From NCBI GenBank assembly GCA_001897475.1, contig MKSY01000025.1, positions 1 to 48,963 of the forward strand: a stretch of 48,963 bases of DNA. The letters run 5' to 3'. The notes under the pieces were generated by a model. It made no database searches. It was not told the DNA's origin and saw nothing but the letters and a program-made list of their open reading frames with translations. Every line of letters starts with the position of its first letter. Within the stretch, counting starts at the first letter, position 1. A program made the translations under genes and the position numbers. This DNA comes from Alphaproteobacteria bacterium 43-37 (GTDB lineage: Bacteria; Pseudomonadota; Alphaproteobacteria; 43-37). Below, piece after piece: positions 21,167-29,144 of this stretch.

Positions 21167-21293
21167 GTTTCTTATAGAACTTTCCGATGCCATGAGTGAA
21201 TGTTCAAAAATCTGCATAGAACGACCACTTTCTTAGAAAAATCATGCGGCTATGGCGAGACCTCGTTAGGATAACATTTAAAATCCATGGTGC

Positions 21294-21307
21294 TTGACTT
21301 GGATCAA
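21294..21307 (+). promoter_or_regulatory. Fnr/Dnr-type box upstream of the luxS/ubiG operon
   Basis: TTGACTTGGATCAA has a perfect right half-site and one change (T to C) in the left half. A GATATT -10-like hexamer at 21332-21337 puts the box near -41.5, the class II activator position. The first gene starts at 21378, after a leader of about 36 nt. Confidence 0.75.
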
Positions 21308-21377
21308 ATCGTATATTACAGGAATGGTCATGATATTAGCCATCAAGCTATTTTAAAAAGAAAGGTCGGGAAAGAGT

Positions 21378-22622
21378 ATGATTAAACTCTCATATAGCAC
21401 CAATGGCCTTCTGAATTTGAATTTATTTTCAGCCATCGATGCCGTCGAAAGAGCTGGATACGACGGGATTGAACTGTCTTTTGACAAAGATCAATTCAAC
21501 CCATTTGAACTGAATTCTCAAGACCTAAAGAAAATCCGCGATTACTTTGATACAAAAAGCATTAAGCCAGCCTGCATCGCAACGCCGACAATCGCCTTCC
21601 TCTCTGACAGGCCGCATGAGCCTTCCGTCATATGCCTTGATAAAGCTGGTCGCAAGCAGAGAATCGCCCTGATCAAAAAAGGTATAGAAATCGCCAAAAC
21701 CCTGAAAGCTCCCATCGTCAGCTTTGGCAGTGGCTTTATTCGTGATGAGCATATCCGCAATCCACAGATAACCCCCAACGAAATATTGGCGGACAGCATC
21801 CACGAGTGCATGAAGGATATCGGAGACATCACACTCACCATCGAGCCGGAACCCGGTATGCTGATCGAGACTCTGGACGAAGGAATGGCCATCGTTAAAA
21901 CGATAGGCTCCAGACAATTCCGGCTGCACATGGATTTGTGCCACGCCTACTGTTCGCAGAAAAATTACATAGAGGCAGTTGCGGCAGCTGCCCCATACAC
22001 CGCATACCTTCATATATCGGATACAACCACTGGGTGCAATGTGAAGCTAAAACCCTATTCGAGCGACCTCGTGATGGATTTTGACTTTGCAGACTATCTC
22101 ATTTATTTCCCTGACACTTGCGATTTTCTATTTGCCAGCAGGGAACAGTCGATCTGCTTTTACGACGATATGCCGGATGGAGCTACGCTCACGACCATGC
22201 GCGATCTTGCCGGGGTAAATGCTATTCAGTTTATCGGTTATAAAGAGTTGAAAATGTCTGATGATACGCTCGACCGGGAAATCAACACCTATGCGGTTTC
22301 AGTGCCGGGGTTGAGTTTCTATGTTCTTGATCGGGCAAAGCCGGTTCTTCGCTATTTAAGAACGGCGTTGTCAAAAAAAACCGGAAAGACAATATTGGAC
22401 AAAAAAGTCGCCAATACATTGACCGGGAAGGTTCACTATCATGAAATTCCCGGTTACGGTGAAATTGACTTTAAGCAAACCTTCCAGACTCTAGAGGAAA
22501 GTGGCTTTAATGGATATGCGACCGTAGAGCTGTACCACCATGTGAATACTTGGGAAAAAGCCCTGCAAGAAAGTATCCAGATACTGTCAAATGCACGAAA
22601 TTATCGGCAAGGAGCAGCATGA
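21378..22622 (+). CDS. xylose-isomerase-like TIM-barrel protein with large insertion
   Basis: The 414-residue protein belongs to the sugar phosphate isomerase/epimerase (AP-endonuclease family 2) superfamily. It has barrel strands at residues 2-8, 29-34, 65-70 and 112-117, a TIEPEP strand with Glu156, HMDLCH with Asp186, LHISD with His212 and a last strand TVEL with Glu384; these four are the likely metal ligands. An insertion of about 130 residues (about 219-351), which I do not recognise, splits the barrel after LHISD. The superfamily includes epimerases, isomerases and 3-dehydroshikimate dehydratases, so the reaction cannot be named. It is the first gene of a five-gene overlapping operon and ends ATGA into luxS. 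Confidence 0.8.
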   Translation: MIKLSYSTNGLLNLNLFSAIDAVERAGYDGIELSFDKDQFNPFELNSQDLKKIRDYFDTKSIKPACIATPTIAFLSDRPHEPSVICLDKAGRKQRIALIKKGIEIAKTLKAPIVSFGSGFIRDEHIRNPQITPNEILADSIHECMKDIGDITLTIEPEPGMLIETLDEGMAIVKTIGSRQFRLHMDLCHAYCSQKNYIEAVAAAAPYTAYLHISDTTTGCNVKLKPYSSDLVMDFDFADYLIYFPDTCDFLFASREQSICFYDDMPDGATLTTMRDLAGVNAIQFIGYKELKMSDDTLDREINTYAVSVPGLSFYVLDRAKPVLRYLRTALSKKTGKTILDKKVANTLTGKVHYHEIPGYGEIDFKQTFQTLEESGFNGYATVELYHHVNTWEKALQESIQILSNARNYRQGAA

Positions 22623-23122
22623 CGAAAACAGCTAACGATTTAAGCAGTCTTGGATGGGAGCTTGACTCTATGGGCGAGCTGGATCACCGCCTCGTCAAAG
22701 CACCCTATATCCGCCTTTCCTCCGAAAAGCGTGGGGCACAGGGGGATTGCGTTTATGTTTTTGATCTTCGGATTACACAGCCAAATACAAGCTATATGTC
22801 GACGATACAGATACACTCACTGGAGCATTTGTTTCTTGCAGGATTCCGAGAACATCTGCCTGACTCGTTTATCAGCGTAGCTCCTATGGGGTGCCAGACG
22901 GGTTTTTATCTCATACTGCTGAACGAGGCGCGTGCCAGGGTCGTTCAAAAAATTTACAAAAAAATCCTTACCCAGATACTGTCTATGAGTGAGATTCCAT
23001 ATGCAAACGACAAAGATTGTGGGCAGTTCACCCATCACAACATCAAAGAGGCACAAAAGATCGCCAAAATGTTGCTGCATTTTGAGAGCGAGTGGCTCGG
23101 TGTATTTGGGGTCGCGGCATGA
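22619..23122 (+). CDS. luxS: LuxS-type S-ribosylhomocysteine lyase
   Basis: LuxS cleaves S-ribosylhomocysteine to homocysteine and DPD, the autoinducer-2 precursor. The 167-residue protein has all key positions: Arg51 in FDLR, the metal motif HSLEH (His66, Glu69, His70), the catalytic Cys92 in PMGCQTGFY, and the third metal ligand Cys134 in KDCGQF. Length and order match the family; sequence between motifs is divergent from the E. coli protein. Both ends overlap neighbours as ATGA. No Pfs nucleosidase is in the window, so supply of the classical substrate must come from elsewhere, or the substrate differs. Placement inside a prenyltransferase/methylase operon is unusual. Confidence 0.9.
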   Translation: MTKTANDLSSLGWELDSMGELDHRLVKAPYIRLSSEKRGAQGDCVYVFDLRITQPNTSYMSTIQIHSLEHLFLAGFREHLPDSFISVAPMGCQTGFYLILLNEARARVVQKIYKKILTQILSMSEIPYANDKDCGQFTHHNIKEAQKIAKMLLHFESEWLGVFGVAA

Positions 23123-24282
23123 AGACTCCCCTTCCTGTACGATCTATCTTTGTTACAGATGAAACCAAATACGATATTGTATCTGGGGCTTCTTTCTTTG
23201 ATATCAACAATCCAACTCTATCCAGTATTGGCGCCGGACAAGGCTCTCGACGTTTTGTTGTGCTGGACAAAAACATTAAAAACTTTCAACCTGAAATAGC
23301 CTCTTATTTTAATCATTTTGGTATCGAAACACGCATTGAGCTGTTCGAGCCAGGAGAAGAAAATAAATCGCTCTCATCCATGACCTCTTTGTTGGAAAAG
23401 TTGGATACCTTTCCTATCCGGCGGCGGGACGAGCCTGTTATTGCCATCGGCGGCGGCGTATTGACCGACGTTGTGGCCTTTGTCGCCAGCGTATATAGAC
23501 GCGGCGTTCCACATATCAAAATACCGACCACGCTGATGGGATATGTGGATGCTGCGATAGGTATTAAATGCGGCATCAACTTTAACGGCAATAAAAACAG
23601 AATTGGCGCATTTGAGCCACCGCTTAGTGTTTTGTTGGATCGGTCTTTCCTGAAAACTCTGCCGCATCGACATATCATGAATGGGTTAGGCGAAATTATC
23701 AAACTTGCCGTCATTCTGGATGCAGAGCTTTTTGAATGGCTGGAAAAAGACGGCATATCCTGCGTTAATAATAATTTTCAAAGCGCAGCGGGCGACGCCA
23801 TTCTTGAGCGCTCTATCGACCTCATGATTAATGAGCTTGCACCTAATTTGCATGAGAATAACTTAGCGCGTACTGTAGATTTCGGCCATACGTTCAGCCT
23901 AGCTTATGAGATGGCACCCGGCCACGATGTTCTTCACGGCGAAGCTGTCCTCATGGATATTATTCTCTCAGTATTTTTAGCAAACGTCAGAGGATCGCTA
24001 TCTGAAGGAAATGTAAGTCGTATTCTAACGTTGATTGCGGGGCTTCCTTATCATTTACCCTCCATCCAGGAAGTAACGCCTGCCGTCCTTTGGCACTCGA
24101 TCATCGAGCGCGCGTGCCACCGCAATGGCCTGCAACGCATTCCGTTACCAAGTGGGATAGGACAATGCATTTTTGCGAATGATATAACGCCTGATGAGCT
24201 AAACAAGGCTCATCTTTGTTTTAAGAAGTGGATGTATAGATATGAAAACACATACGAACGTCGATGTGTCGGAACTGGATAA
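23119..24282 (+). CDS. 3-dehydroquinate-synthase-like cyclase
   Basis: The 387-residue protein is in the dehydroquinate synthase/sedulose-7-phosphate cyclase superfamily, which closes sugar phosphates into rings with NAD and a metal. Visible motifs: GGGVLTD (residues 111-117), PTTLMGYVDAAIGIK (136-150), FNGNKNRIGAF (155-165), GEIIK (191-195), DFGHTFS (254-260) with a metal His, and HGEAV (273-277) with another. The GIK-x-x-IN segment and the NGNKNR loop differ from housekeeping AroB (GGK-T-x-x-N) and recall the sedoheptulose-7-phosphate cyclases, but the substrate is not certain. The ATG at 23119 overlaps the luxS stop codon as ATGA, and the end overlaps ubiG by 41 bp. Confidence 0.85.
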   Translation: MKTPLPVRSIFVTDETKYDIVSGASFFDINNPTLSSIGAGQGSRRFVVLDKNIKNFQPEIASYFNHFGIETRIELFEPGEENKSLSSMTSLLEKLDTFPIRRRDEPVIAIGGGVLTDVVAFVASVYRRGVPHIKIPTTLMGYVDAAIGIKCGINFNGNKNRIGAFEPPLSVLLDRSFLKTLPHRHIMNGLGEIIKLAVILDAELFEWLEKDGISCVNNNFQSAAGDAILERSIDLMINELAPNLHENNLARTVDFGHTFSLAYEMAPGHDVLHGEAVLMDIILSVFLANVRGSLSEGNVSRILTLIAGLPYHLPSIQEVTPAVLWHSIIERACHRNGLQRIPLPSGIGQCIFANDITPDELNKAHLCFKKWMYRYENTYERRCVGTG

Positions 24283-24949
24283 GTTTTCAAAGCTAGCCTC
24301 TCTTTGGTGGGACGAGCATGGCAGCATGGGAATGCTGCACAAGATAAATCCGATCAGGTTCAAATTTATTGCCGATCAGGTGGATGTCGCCAATAAACAA
24401 GTGCTTGATGTAGGGTGTGGCGGCGGCATTCTGACGGAAAGTCTGGCGCGTGCGGGAGCGAATGCTATGGGAATTGATTTATCAAGCCGCCCACTCGAAA
24501 TCGCAAAACTGCACGCCAAAGAAGTGGGTATTAAGATTGATTACCGTCTAAAAAACTGCGAAGAAATGGCTGACACCCATGCGAAGAAATTTGATGTGGT
24601 ATGTTGTCTGGAGATGTTGGAACACGTACCAGACCCAGCCAGCACAGTGAAGGCTTGCGCGAAGCTATTAAAGCCTGGTGGGTATGCTTTTTTTTCCACG
24701 ATCAACAGAAGCCTGAAAGCGTTTCTATTTGCAATTATTGGCGGAGAATATGTTTTGCGCCTTCTGCCGAGGGGGACGCATTCTTACAAAAGCCTTATCA
24801 AGCCATCTGAGCTTCATAAATGGTCTCAGCAGAATGGGCTGACACTGCTGGATACCTCAAGTTTTATCTACAACCCCTTGACCAAAAACTTTCGTCTCAG
24901 AACCGGCGCGGATGTAAATTATATATCATGCTATCAAAAAAACCTCTAA
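24242..24949 (+). CDS. ubiG: UbiG-type 3-demethylubiquinol O-methyltransferase
   Basis: UbiG carries out both O-methylations of ubiquinone synthesis using SAM. The 235-residue protein has the family N-terminus (VDVSELDKFSKLASLWWD, LHKINPIRFKFI), SAM motif I VLDVGCGGGILTE (about residues 54-66), EMLEHVPDP, and the late GTHSYKSLIKPSEL loop. It is a true UbiG by these marks, not a generic methylase. Its place under an anaerobic box with a UbiA-like gene suggests it serves a quinone or quinone-like product made without oxygen; whether another ubiG exists in the genome cannot be seen. Confidence 0.9.
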   Translation: MKTHTNVDVSELDKFSKLASLWWDEHGSMGMLHKINPIRFKFIADQVDVANKQVLDVGCGGGILTESLARAGANAMGIDLSSRPLEIAKLHAKEVGIKIDYRLKNCEEMADTHAKKFDVVCCLEMLEHVPDPASTVKACAKLLKPGGYAFFSTINRSLKAFLFAIIGGEYVLRLLPRGTHSYKSLIKPSELHKWSQQNGLTLLDTSSFIYNPLTKNFRLRTGADVNYISCYQKNL

Positions 24950-25854
24950 GCTACTTTCTCGCGCTCTCTCGCAACAAGCACGCACTGCTGGATATTGCCG
25001 CACCTGCGTTTTGCGCCCTGCTGTGGCTGGGAGCCTTTCCGCCTACATCCGTAACCATCTTGTCCCTTATCACGGCCTTTGCTGGATATACGGCGATCTA
25101 TGCCTTGAACGATATCGTCGGATGTAAGGTTGATAAGGTCAAAATGGCTCATACTGGCGGTGGACAGCAGTATTGTGTGGAGGCTGGCGACTTACGTCAC
25201 CCCATAGCACAAGGATTGATCAGCTATAAAATGGCTATTCTATGGATGTCTTTTTGGCTTCTTGTAGCCGTCCTGGGCGCATATCTTCTTAACCCGTATA
25301 TCCTTATCATCCTTGGTCTAGCTGCGGTTTGCGAGGTTGCCTATTGTATGCTGCTACGGGTAACGCACTGGCGGATTATTTTGAGTGGATTTGTCAAAGC
25401 AGCTGGACCTATGTCTGCCATTCTCGTTGTCGATTCCACACCAAAGGTTGGGCCTCTTCTGCTTTTGCTGTCTTGGATATCCCTTTGGGAAATCGGGGGG
25501 CAAAACATTCCAGCGGATTGGAACGACAGGGAAGAAGACACGCGCATAGGTGCAAAAACCATCCCTGTAAGGTTTGGAGAGGGTATATCAAAGCGAATTG
25601 TGATGTGTGCCGCATTGCTAACAGTCATTAGCAGCTGTTTTCTTGTAACGATCTCGCCACTACCCTTGGGGCCAACCTATGTAGCATGGATGCTGATGAT
25701 CGGAATTATGATTATCATTATGCCCGCATATTCTCTATACAGCGCGACAAAAATAACCACCGAACCGGCTCGGCTATTTGACATTGCCAGCTATTATCCC
25801 TTGGCTTTATTGGTGCTGACGGTCGGAGCTATTGTTTTGCGGCATGTATTTTAA
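24928..25854 (+). CDS. UbiA-superfamily prenyltransferase
   Basis: The 308-residue membrane protein has about eight helices and the two Asp-rich loops of UbiA prenyltransferases. The first is NDIVGCKVD (residues 61-69), where the usual third acidic residue (NDxxD) is Gly65. The second is DWNDREED (197-204). UbiA enzymes join a polyprenyl diphosphate to an aromatic or other acceptor at the membrane. Low similarity to canonical 4-hydroxybenzoate polyprenyltransferase by eye means the acceptor is uncertain. I chose the ATG at 24928 (22-bp overlap with ubiG) because the longer frame runs deep into ubiG. It is the last gene of the operon. Confidence 0.85.
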   Translation: MLSKKPLSYFLALSRNKHALLDIAAPAFCALLWLGAFPPTSVTILSLITAFAGYTAIYALNDIVGCKVDKVKMAHTGGGQQYCVEAGDLRHPIAQGLISYKMAILWMSFWLLVAVLGAYLLNPYILIILGLAAVCEVAYCMLLRVTHWRIILSGFVKAAGPMSAILVVDSTPKVGPLLLLLSWISLWEIGGQNIPADWNDREEDTRIGAKTIPVRFGEGISKRIVMCAALLTVISSCFLVTISPLPLGPTYVAWMLMIGIMIIIMPAYSLYSATKITTEPARLFDIASYYPLALLVLTVGAIVLRHVF

Positions 25855-26013
25855 GCCATTGCGTCCGTGGGATTTAAAGATGCCATCTTTGTGATTTTTT
25901 GCCAATTGCGCCAAAATTTCTGCATGATTCTGCGCCATATAACGAATAACCTGTGCATTCTTCACACGCTTTCCACCAGCGGGGATTGTATTTTCGCCAA
26001 AATCGTAGGGCAT
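25807..26013 (-). CDS. possible small protein, antisense to the prenyltransferase 3' end
   Basis: This minus-strand frame would give 68 residues beginning MPYDFGENTIPAGGKRVKNA. Its composition is protein-like (no low complexity, normal codon mix), and it fills a gap otherwise without genes. Against it: the last 48 bp run antisense into the prenyltransferase gene, only a weak AGG precedes the ATG, and the start abuts the Fnr-type box at 26014-26027. I do not recognise it. It could be a real small gene, a remnant of a larger one, or chance. Confidence 0.3.
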   Translation of the reverse strand: MPYDFGENTIPAGGKRVKNAQVIRYMAQNHAEILAQLAKNHKDGIFKSHGRNGLKYMPQNNSSDRQHQ

Positions 26014-26027
26014 TTGACCTAGATCAA
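26014..26027 (+). promoter_or_regulatory. Fnr/Dnr-type box upstream of nrdD
   Basis: TTGACCTAGATCAA, with a perfect right half and one change in the left half. A weak -10 candidate GTTATT lies at 26052-26057. The leader to the nrdD ATG would be about 120 nt. The rest of 25855-26180 shows no other clear element apart from the doubtful minus-strand frame. Confidence 0.72.
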
Positions 26028-26180
26028 GTCACTATACCACATGATGATGTAGTTATTGACATGGAGAGCACAATATCTAGTGTCTCTGACTAGAACTCTC
26101 CATTCTGCGATGTTCCCTGCTGCTTGTCTTTTTACGTAATAGGGGATGTGACTATTGTTTGCAAAAAAAAGGAAAAAGCC

Positions 26181-28205
26181 ATGCCAAAAGCAACCCAGAA
26201 CCTCACTGCTCTACAAAGTAAAAACCGTCAAGGGGAGCTTTCTCCAGATAAACTCGTCGATCAAGTCGTGACGCTTTACGGTGGCACGAAGGTCGATTGC
26301 TCTGAAGCGGTCAGTGAATATGTTTCAGGATCGGACTGGAGGATCAATGCCAATGCAAATATCGGCTATTCAAACTCAGGCTTGATTAACAACGTCGCCG
26401 GGAAAGTGATTGCCAATTTCTGGCTTGATACAGTCTACAGCGCAGAAGAAGGAACGGCACATCGCCAGGGGGACATCCATATTCACGATCTTGACTGCCT
26501 GACGGGATATTGCGCCGGCTGGTCTTTGCGGGCACTGCTTAACGATGGTTTTAACGGAGTCGGAGGACGCGTATCGTCCCGCCCACCACGTCATTTTAGA
26601 GAAGCACTCGGTCAGATGAGCAACTTCCTCGGTATCCTGCAGTCCGAATGGGCTGGTGCACAGGCTTTTTCAAGTTTCGACACATACCTCGCGCCTTATG
26701 TTTTCTACGACCAGCTCTCTTTCAAGGAAGTCAAAAAGGCCATCCGGCAATTCGTCTATAACCTCAATGTTCCCGCACGCTGGGGCCAATCTCCGTTCAC
26801 CAATATCACGCTCGACATTACCGTGCCGGAGGACTTGCGTGATCAGGCGCCGACGTATAACAACGCGCATCTTTTCAAGGGCATAGATAATGATGCACTT
26901 CTGCGGAAGGCTCAGGCAAGAGATATGGGGATTCGCAACCTTGAAGATATGTGCTTCAGGCATTTTGCCCCTGAAATGGAAATGATAAATATCGCTTATT
27001 ACGAAGTAATGACGCAAGGGGACTCGACAGGCCAGCCCTTCACATTCCCAATTCCCACGGTAAACATTACTGAAGACTTCGATTGGAATAGCAAGGTAGC
27101 CGATACGATATTCGAGAACGCAGCCAAGGTTGGATCGTCTTATTTTCAGAACTTTGTGGGTAGTCAGTTTATTGTCGATCCTGTCACCAAAGAGCGACGC
27201 CCTAACCCAGAAGCGTATTCTCCTGGGGCCGTTCGTTCCATGTGCTGCCGGCTACAGCTTGACCTACGCGAATTACTCAAGCGCGGCAACGGTCTCTTTG
27301 GCTCTGCAGAAATGACAGGCTCGATTGGAGTTGTAACCTTGAACATGGCAAGACTTGGCTACCGCTTCAAAGGAGATCTTACTGGCCTAACCAACGAGGT
27401 GGAGCGGTTGATGGATATTGCAAAATCCACGCTGGAGAAAAAACGAGCTTTCGTCCAGAAAATGTATGATCGCGGCCTTTATCCCTACACGGCGCGCTAT
27501 CTACCGTTCTTCCGCAACCATTTCTCCACCATCGGTGTTAACGGGATTAATGAAATGGTCAGGAATTTTACTGGAGACGCTCATGATATAACCGATGAAT
27601 ACGGCGTGCAGATGAGCTTGCATCTTCTTGACCATATGCGTGCGCGGCTGATCGACTACCAGGAGCAGACGGGCAATCTCTATAACCTTGAAGCCACACC
27701 AGCCGAAGGGACGACATACCGTTTTGCAAAAGAGGATAAAAAACGCTTCCCAGATATCCTTCAGGCCGGATTTGGCGACAACATCTATTATACTAACTCA
27801 TCCCAAATCCCCGTCGACCATACGGAAGACCCGTTTGAGGCGCTGGAGTTGCAGAACCGTCTGCAATGTAAATATACAGGCGGAACAGTTCTCCACCTCT
27901 ATATGAATGAAAAATTATCAAGCTCGGAAGCCTGCAAACGCTTCATTCGCAAGGTTCTGGGAACATATCAGCTACCCTATGTGACCGTCACCCCTGTTTT
28001 CTCGGTCTGTGATACACATGGCTACTTGAATGGTGAACAGCCGGAATGCCCACATTGCAAGGCCAAGACAAAGGTCTGGACGCGCGTCATGGGCTACTTC
28101 CGTCCTGTGGATAGCTTCAACAAAGGGAAGAAAGGCGAACATCGTCAACGTAAACATTTTGTCGAAGATTTGGTTGATACTGGAAACTTATTCAGCGGTG
28201 TCTGA
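26181..28205 (+). CDS. nrdD: anaerobic ribonucleoside-triphosphate reductase
   Basis: NrdD reduces ribonucleotides to deoxyribonucleotides without oxygen, using a glycyl radical installed by NrdG. Motifs: Cys355-Cys356 in MCCRLQLDL, the zinc-site region from Cys610 (CDTHGYLNGEQPECPHC), and the glycyl-radical loop RVMGY with Gly638. The 674-residue protein starts with no N-terminal ATP-cone, so the usual dATP shut-off is probably missing or works differently. I chose the ATG at 26181, which has AAGGA at 5-8 nt; the upstream start at 26124 lacks one. nrdG follows 3 bp later. Confidence 0.95.
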   Translation: MPKATQNLTALQSKNRQGELSPDKLVDQVVTLYGGTKVDCSEAVSEYVSGSDWRINANANIGYSNSGLINNVAGKVIANFWLDTVYSAEEGTAHRQGDIHIHDLDCLTGYCAGWSLRALLNDGFNGVGGRVSSRPPRHFREALGQMSNFLGILQSEWAGAQAFSSFDTYLAPYVFYDQLSFKEVKKAIRQFVYNLNVPARWGQSPFTNITLDITVPEDLRDQAPTYNNAHLFKGIDNDALLRKAQARDMGIRNLEDMCFRHFAPEMEMINIAYYEVMTQGDSTGQPFTFPIPTVNITEDFDWNSKVADTIFENAAKVGSSYFQNFVGSQFIVDPVTKERRPNPEAYSPGAVRSMCCRLQLDLRELLKRGNGLFGSAEMTGSIGVVTLNMARLGYRFKGDLTGLTNEVERLMDIAKSTLEKKRAFVQKMYDRGLYPYTARYLPFFRNHFSTIGVNGINEMVRNFTGDAHDITDEYGVQMSLHLLDHMRARLIDYQEQTGNLYNLEATPAEGTTYRFAKEDKKRFPDILQAGFGDNIYYTNSSQIPVDHTEDPFEALELQNRLQCKYTGGTVLHLYMNEKLSSSEACKRFIRKVLGTYQLPYVTVTPVFSVCDTHGYLNGEQPECPHCKAKTKVWTRVMGYFRPVDSFNKGKKGEHRQRKHFVEDLVDTGNLFSGV

Positions 28206-28208
28206 CCG

Positions 28209-28958
28209 ATGGAGAAGTTAAATATCACGCACAATGACATGGAGGAATGCTCGATTGAAAAGTCGGGCGTTCTCCCCATTTATTCCGTGACGCCCTTCAC
28301 GATGCTGGATTTTCCGAAGCATACAGCGTGCATTGTTTGGTTTTCAGGGTGCAATATGCGTTGCCCCTATTGCCATAACCCGCAAATCGTCAAGAGCAAG
28401 GGCCGCGGCGATGTGGGGCAAGTGATGGAATTTTTGAAAAAACGCCAAGGACTTCTGGATGGTGTCGTGTTATCCGGCGGTGAAGCCTCGGCATACCCTG
28501 GCCTACCTGCATTCATCCGTAAAGTCAAAGATATGGGTTATGCGGTAAAGCTGGATACGAATGGCTTACGCCCCGATATCATCAAGTCACACCTTGATGC
28601 GGGATTTTTGGACTATGTGGCGCTGGATTACAAAGCACCACCAAAGAAATTCAAGCATGTGACAGGTACGGACAAATATGACCTCTTTTCTCAGACGCTT
28701 GATTTACTCTGCACACAGAAAAAAGTAGAATTTGAGGTGAGGACAACCGTGCATACGGCCCTTATGGATGAAGAAGACGTATCTACCATTATCCGTGATC
28801 TGGAACAGCGAGGATTTTTAGGGACGCACGCGGTGCAAAACTTTACGCATAGCGATGAACGTCCCACGCTGGGTCTCATGAAAGCGCAAGACCGCCTCCT
28901 AGATATTCACAAGCTCCATGTCCCGCAGTCGTTTAACGTTGTCTTTCGGAATTTTTAG
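28209..28958 (+). CDS. nrdG: anaerobic ribonucleotide reductase activating protein
   Basis: NrdG is the radical-SAM enzyme that creates the glycyl radical on NrdD. The 249-residue protein has the cluster motif CNMRCPYC (CxxxCxxC, about residues 49-56), the GGE stretch LSGGEASAYP and a LDTNG strand. It resembles the longer NrdG form (about 230-250 residues) rather than the short E. coli type. Its place 3 bp after nrdD confirms the pairing. Confidence 0.94.
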   Translation: MEKLNITHNDMEECSIEKSGVLPIYSVTPFTMLDFPKHTACIVWFSGCNMRCPYCHNPQIVKSKGRGDVGQVMEFLKKRQGLLDGVVLSGGEASAYPGLPAFIRKVKDMGYAVKLDTNGLRPDIIKSHLDAGFLDYVALDYKAPPKKFKHVTGTDKYDLFSQTLDLLCTQKKVEFEVRTTVHTALMDEEDVSTIIRDLEQRGFLGTHAVQNFTHSDERPTLGLMKAQDRLLDIHKLHVPQSFNVVFRNF

Positions 28959-29093
28959 CACCCCACTCGCTCAATTCATCAAGAAAGAATCACCGACATT
29001 GTTGATCGGAGGCTCTAGAAAACGCTGAAACAGTTTGTCTTTATTAACTGCTTTCCTCATTCCTCGTTTTCGATCAGCCTTTCTCCTGCGCAC

Positions 29094-29107
29094 TTGATCT
29101 GAATCAA
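29094..29107 (+). promoter_or_regulatory. Fnr/Dnr-type box and promoter of moeA
   Basis: TTGATCTGAATCAA is a perfect TTGAT-N4-ATCAA palindrome. TAGAAT at 29131-29136 is a good -10. Box centre at -41.5 predicts transcription start near 29142, only about 3 nt before the moeA ATG at 29145, so the mRNA would be leaderless or nearly so. Confidence 0.85.
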
Positions 29108-29144
29108 TACTTCTACCCGCATACAACCGTTAGAATGGGGTGTT

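Noticed and set aside
23119..24282. Annotating the cyclase simply as housekeeping AroB
   Set aside because: The GIK and NGNKNR segments differ from AroB and the context is not shikimate genes. A cautious superfamily call is safer.
21378..25854. Calling the five-gene operon an ebo cluster
   Set aside because: Enzyme classes overlap (UbiA-like, cyclase, TIM barrel), but EboA, EboB and EboF are missing, the TIM-barrel protein does not look like EboE, and LuxS and UbiG are extra.
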